Part shown: positions 62,616 through 64,000 of the stretch, one piece after another | How the letters are laid out: every line of letters begins with the position of its first letter | Position numbering within the stretch: the stretch's first letter is position 1 | Source: Caulobacter sp. Root343 | GTDB lineage: Bacteria; Pseudomonadota; Alphaproteobacteria; Caulobacterales; Caulobacteraceae | DNA length: 64,000 nucleotides | Assembly: GCF_001425745.1 (NCBI RefSeq) | Contig: NZ_LMDF01000002.1 | Span: forward strand, 37,708-101,707 | Direction: 5' to 3' | Program-made: the position numbers and the translations under genes | Notes under the pieces: model-generated | The model's database searches: none | Seen by the model: the letters and a program-made list of their open reading frames with translations, nothing else | Told to the model about the DNA's origin: nothing

Positions 62616-62987
62616 TCAGAGCATCCAGGCTTTGGGGGTGGGGTAGGGCTGGCCCTTCAGCAGGGTCGACAGGCCCATGACGCAGCGCACGACCAGCCAG
62701 ACGCCGACGGCGACCAGCACGACGACGCCGATCCCGACCGGGGTCAGGATCAGGCCGATCACGCTGAACAGCAGGGTCAGCCAGAAGGTGCGGATCTGGA
62801 ATTCGTAGTGGCTGGCCAGCCACTCCGGCGCGTCCTTGCGGCTGATATAGGCGATGATCACGCCGATCACGCTGGTGAGACCGCCGGTCACCACGCTGGC
62901 GATGTGCAGGGCATAGACGACGACGGGCAGGGTCTTGTCGTCCTGCAGCGAGGGCGGCACGGCGGGGTCGGGGGTGGGATCGGTCAA
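62616..62987 (-). CDS. DUF4870-like small membrane protein, copy 2
   Basis: 123 residues, paralogous to the gene at 62210: DDKTLPVVVYALHIASVVTGGLTSVIGVIIAYISRKDAPEWLASHYEFQIRTFWLTLLFSVIGL, and both end in a GxxYPxPxxWxx motif. The two genes are transcribed together. Their products may form a hetero-oligomer. Function unknown. Confidence 0.82.
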   Translation of the reverse strand: MTDPTPDPAVPPSLQDDKTLPVVVYALHIASVVTGGLTSVIGVIIAYISRKDAPEWLASHYEFQIRTFWLTLLFSVIGLILTPVGIGVVVLVAVGVWLVVRCVMGLSTLLKGQPYPTPKAWML

Positions 62988-63064
62988 GAAACTGAGCCTT
63001 GGGATAACGGCGTTGGCTCAATCGTCGCGCCGATCGGGGTGGGATGCAAATGAAGGTGGTGTCA

Positions 63065-63204
63065 TCCTCCCCCTCTGGGGGAGGGGGACCGCCGAATGGC
63101 GGTGGAGGGGCCCTGTGAATTGGCCAATGCAACACCGCTTCGCGGACCCCCTCCGTCTCCGTGCGTATTCACACGGATCCACCTCCCCCTAATGGGGAGG
63201 AGAG
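63065..63204. repeat. palindromic intergenic repeat, family A, copy 2
   Basis: Nearly identical to 11895-12032: CCTCCCCCTCTGGGGGAGGG at the left, CCACCTCCCCCTAATGGGGA at the right, with GGAGGGGCCCTGTGAAT and GGACCCCCTCCGTCTC inside. It lies between two minus-strand genes and ends 7 bases before the stop of the upstream one. Confidence 0.87.
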
Positions 63205-63210
63205 TTATCG

Positions 63211-63762
63211 CTAAGGCAACAGATCCGTCGGCGGGTCGTGCGGGTCGAAGGTCGGGTCGCGGCCCAGCCAGGGCAGGGCGGCGATCATCAGGATCAGGAC
63301 GAAGCTCATTCGCGCCGCCATGTCGATCCCGACCTCGGCCATGCCGGCGGTCAGGGAGAACACCAGGGTCGCCGAGGCCCCGAAGGCCAGCAGGCCCATG
63401 ACCCAGGTGAAGGCCGTGCGGGCCTCCAGCCGCGCCACGCCGAAACGGGCGCGGGGCGCCAGATCGGCGCCGACGGCGGCGATGGCCCTGGCCAGGGTCG
63501 AGAAGCCAGGCAGCCGGTCCTCGAACTGGCCCGGCCCCAGATAGCTCTGCGAAACGATCATCAGCCGGCGCTTGCCGAAGGTCAGCAGCAGGGCGCGGCG
63601 GCGACCGCCGTTCTGGTCGGCGCTCAGGCGATAGCGGGTCAGGCTGGACAGCGGGAAGCGGCGCTCGGCCTTGCCGCGCGTCTCCACCAGCGTCCCGGCC
63701 TCCAGGGTCCAGACCGTCTCGGGCTGGAAGGGAGAGAGCCGGGCGCGGTGGCTGACCTGCAT
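63211..63762 (-). CDS. hypothetical membrane protein
   Basis: 183 residues. A soluble N-terminal part (VWTLEAGTLVETRGKAERRFPLSSLTRYRLSADQ, then RRALLLTFGKRRLMIVSQSYLGPGQFEDR) is followed by two hydrophobic helices (about 116-136 and 148-166). The N-terminal part looks like a PH-like or beta-rich domain on the cytoplasmic side. Function unknown. It is 2 bases downstream of folB and probably in its transcript. Confidence 0.72.
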   Translation of the reverse strand: MQVSHRARLSPFQPETVWTLEAGTLVETRGKAERRFPLSSLTRYRLSADQNGGRRRALLLTFGKRRLMIVSQSYLGPGQFEDRLPGFSTLARAIAAVGADLAPRARFGVARLEARTAFTWVMGLLAFGASATLVFSLTAGMAEVGIDMAARMSFVLILMIAALPWLGRDPTFDPHDPPTDLLP

Positions 63763-63764
63763 GG

Positions 63765-64000
63765 CTAGGACCGGACGGCGGTGATCTCGACGCCGGCCGC
63801 GGCCGCATGGGGCGCCAGGGCCAGGGGCTTTTCGACCCGCACCCGGGCGCGGGTGACGCGGGGATCGACGAAACAGGCCTGGGCCAGACGTTCGGCGAAG
63901 GTCTCGACCAGGTCGATATGACCCTCGGCGACGATGGCGCGGGCGGCCTCGCCGACCATCTCGTAGTTGACGGTGTCGCCCAGCCGCTCGCAGTGGCTGG
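63765..64000 (-). CDS. folB: dihydroneopterin aldolase (5' end outside window)
   Basis: The frame is open to the window edge, giving about the last 77 residues. It begins SHCERLGDTVNYEMVGEAARAIVAEGHIDLVETFAERLAQACF, the FolB core with the conserved Tyr of NYEMV and Glu of LVETFAE. VTRARVRVEKPLALAPHAAAAGVEI is the usual C-terminus with the conserved Lys. It cleaves dihydroneopterin in folate synthesis. folE, an earlier enzyme, is at 15318 but not linked. Confidence 0.88.
   Translation of the reverse strand, partial: SHCERLGDTVNYEMVGEAARAIVAEGHIDLVETFAERLAQACFVDPRVTRARVRVEKPLALAPHAAAAGVEITAVRS

Overview
This is a GC-rich chromosomal window from an alphaproteobacterium. Gene content points to Caulobacter or a close relative in the Caulobacterales. 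The evidence is the cysS, thrS, lgt-midA-pgeF and ubiK-proC neighbourhoods, a TonB-dependent receptor of the large Caulobacter type, the C-terminus of a flavin-dependent tryptophan halogenase followed by a DUF6445 gene, a petABC operon, and several families of palindromic intergenic repeats. I see no phage, plasmid, CRISPR or insertion-sequence genes. It reads as ordinary core chromosome with a few accessory patches.

Layout. 1-6.4 kb: halogenase end and DUF6445 oxygenase-like gene, a hybrid histidine kinase with its own Hpt plus a CheY-like partner, an orphan Dam-family methyltransferase, an AT-richer patch and tRNA-Ser(CGA). 6.6-15.2 kb: thioesterase, a metallo-beta-lactamase-fold protein that has lost most metal ligands, secreted protein, RluD, PhoD phosphatase, LysE exporter, acyltransferase, HisI, DUF817. 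15.3-21.7 kb: folE, cysS, START-like protein, NifU/IscU-like scaffold, yidD, thrS, glycosyltransferase. 21.9-26.6 kb: lipoprotein, HMG-CoA lyase and GT39 glycosyltransferase (minus-strand operon), divergent to a dolichyl-phosphate-sugar-synthase-like GT2; TrmL. 26.8-29.6 kb: petA-petB-petC with a strong terminator. 29.6-38.6 kb: GNAT, retropepsin-like protein, DUF1579 protein, histidine phosphatase, two tandem dienelactone hydrolases, YchF, pirin, a lower-GC patch of small hypotheticals, hydrolase, HTH/DUF2975 pair. 38.6-46.1 kb (minus strand): TPR protein, pth, rplY, odd lipoprotein, prs, pgeF, midA, lgt. 46.2-49.5 kb (plus): ubiK, YbjN, proC, TetR, then a small operon of a YbjQ-like protein and a second, divergent YidD. 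49.5-53.1 kb: MarR/OmpR-type regulator/histidine kinase set divergent to ilvE. 53.4-58.3 kb: a PI-PLC-like/acid-phosphatase fusion and a TonB-dependent receptor. 58.5-64 kb: ahpC-ahpF, TPR protein, two DUF4870-like paralogues, a membrane protein and the 3' part of folB.

The points most worth following up are the PI-PLC/PAP2 fusion with a substituted phosphatase motif, the MBL pseudoenzyme, the YbjQ-like/YidD-like operon, the two-gene four-step phosphorelay, and the palindromic repeats, one of which fills the gap inside a two-component operon while another sits in frame inside midA. All function assignments are from reading the sequence by eye. No database search was run.
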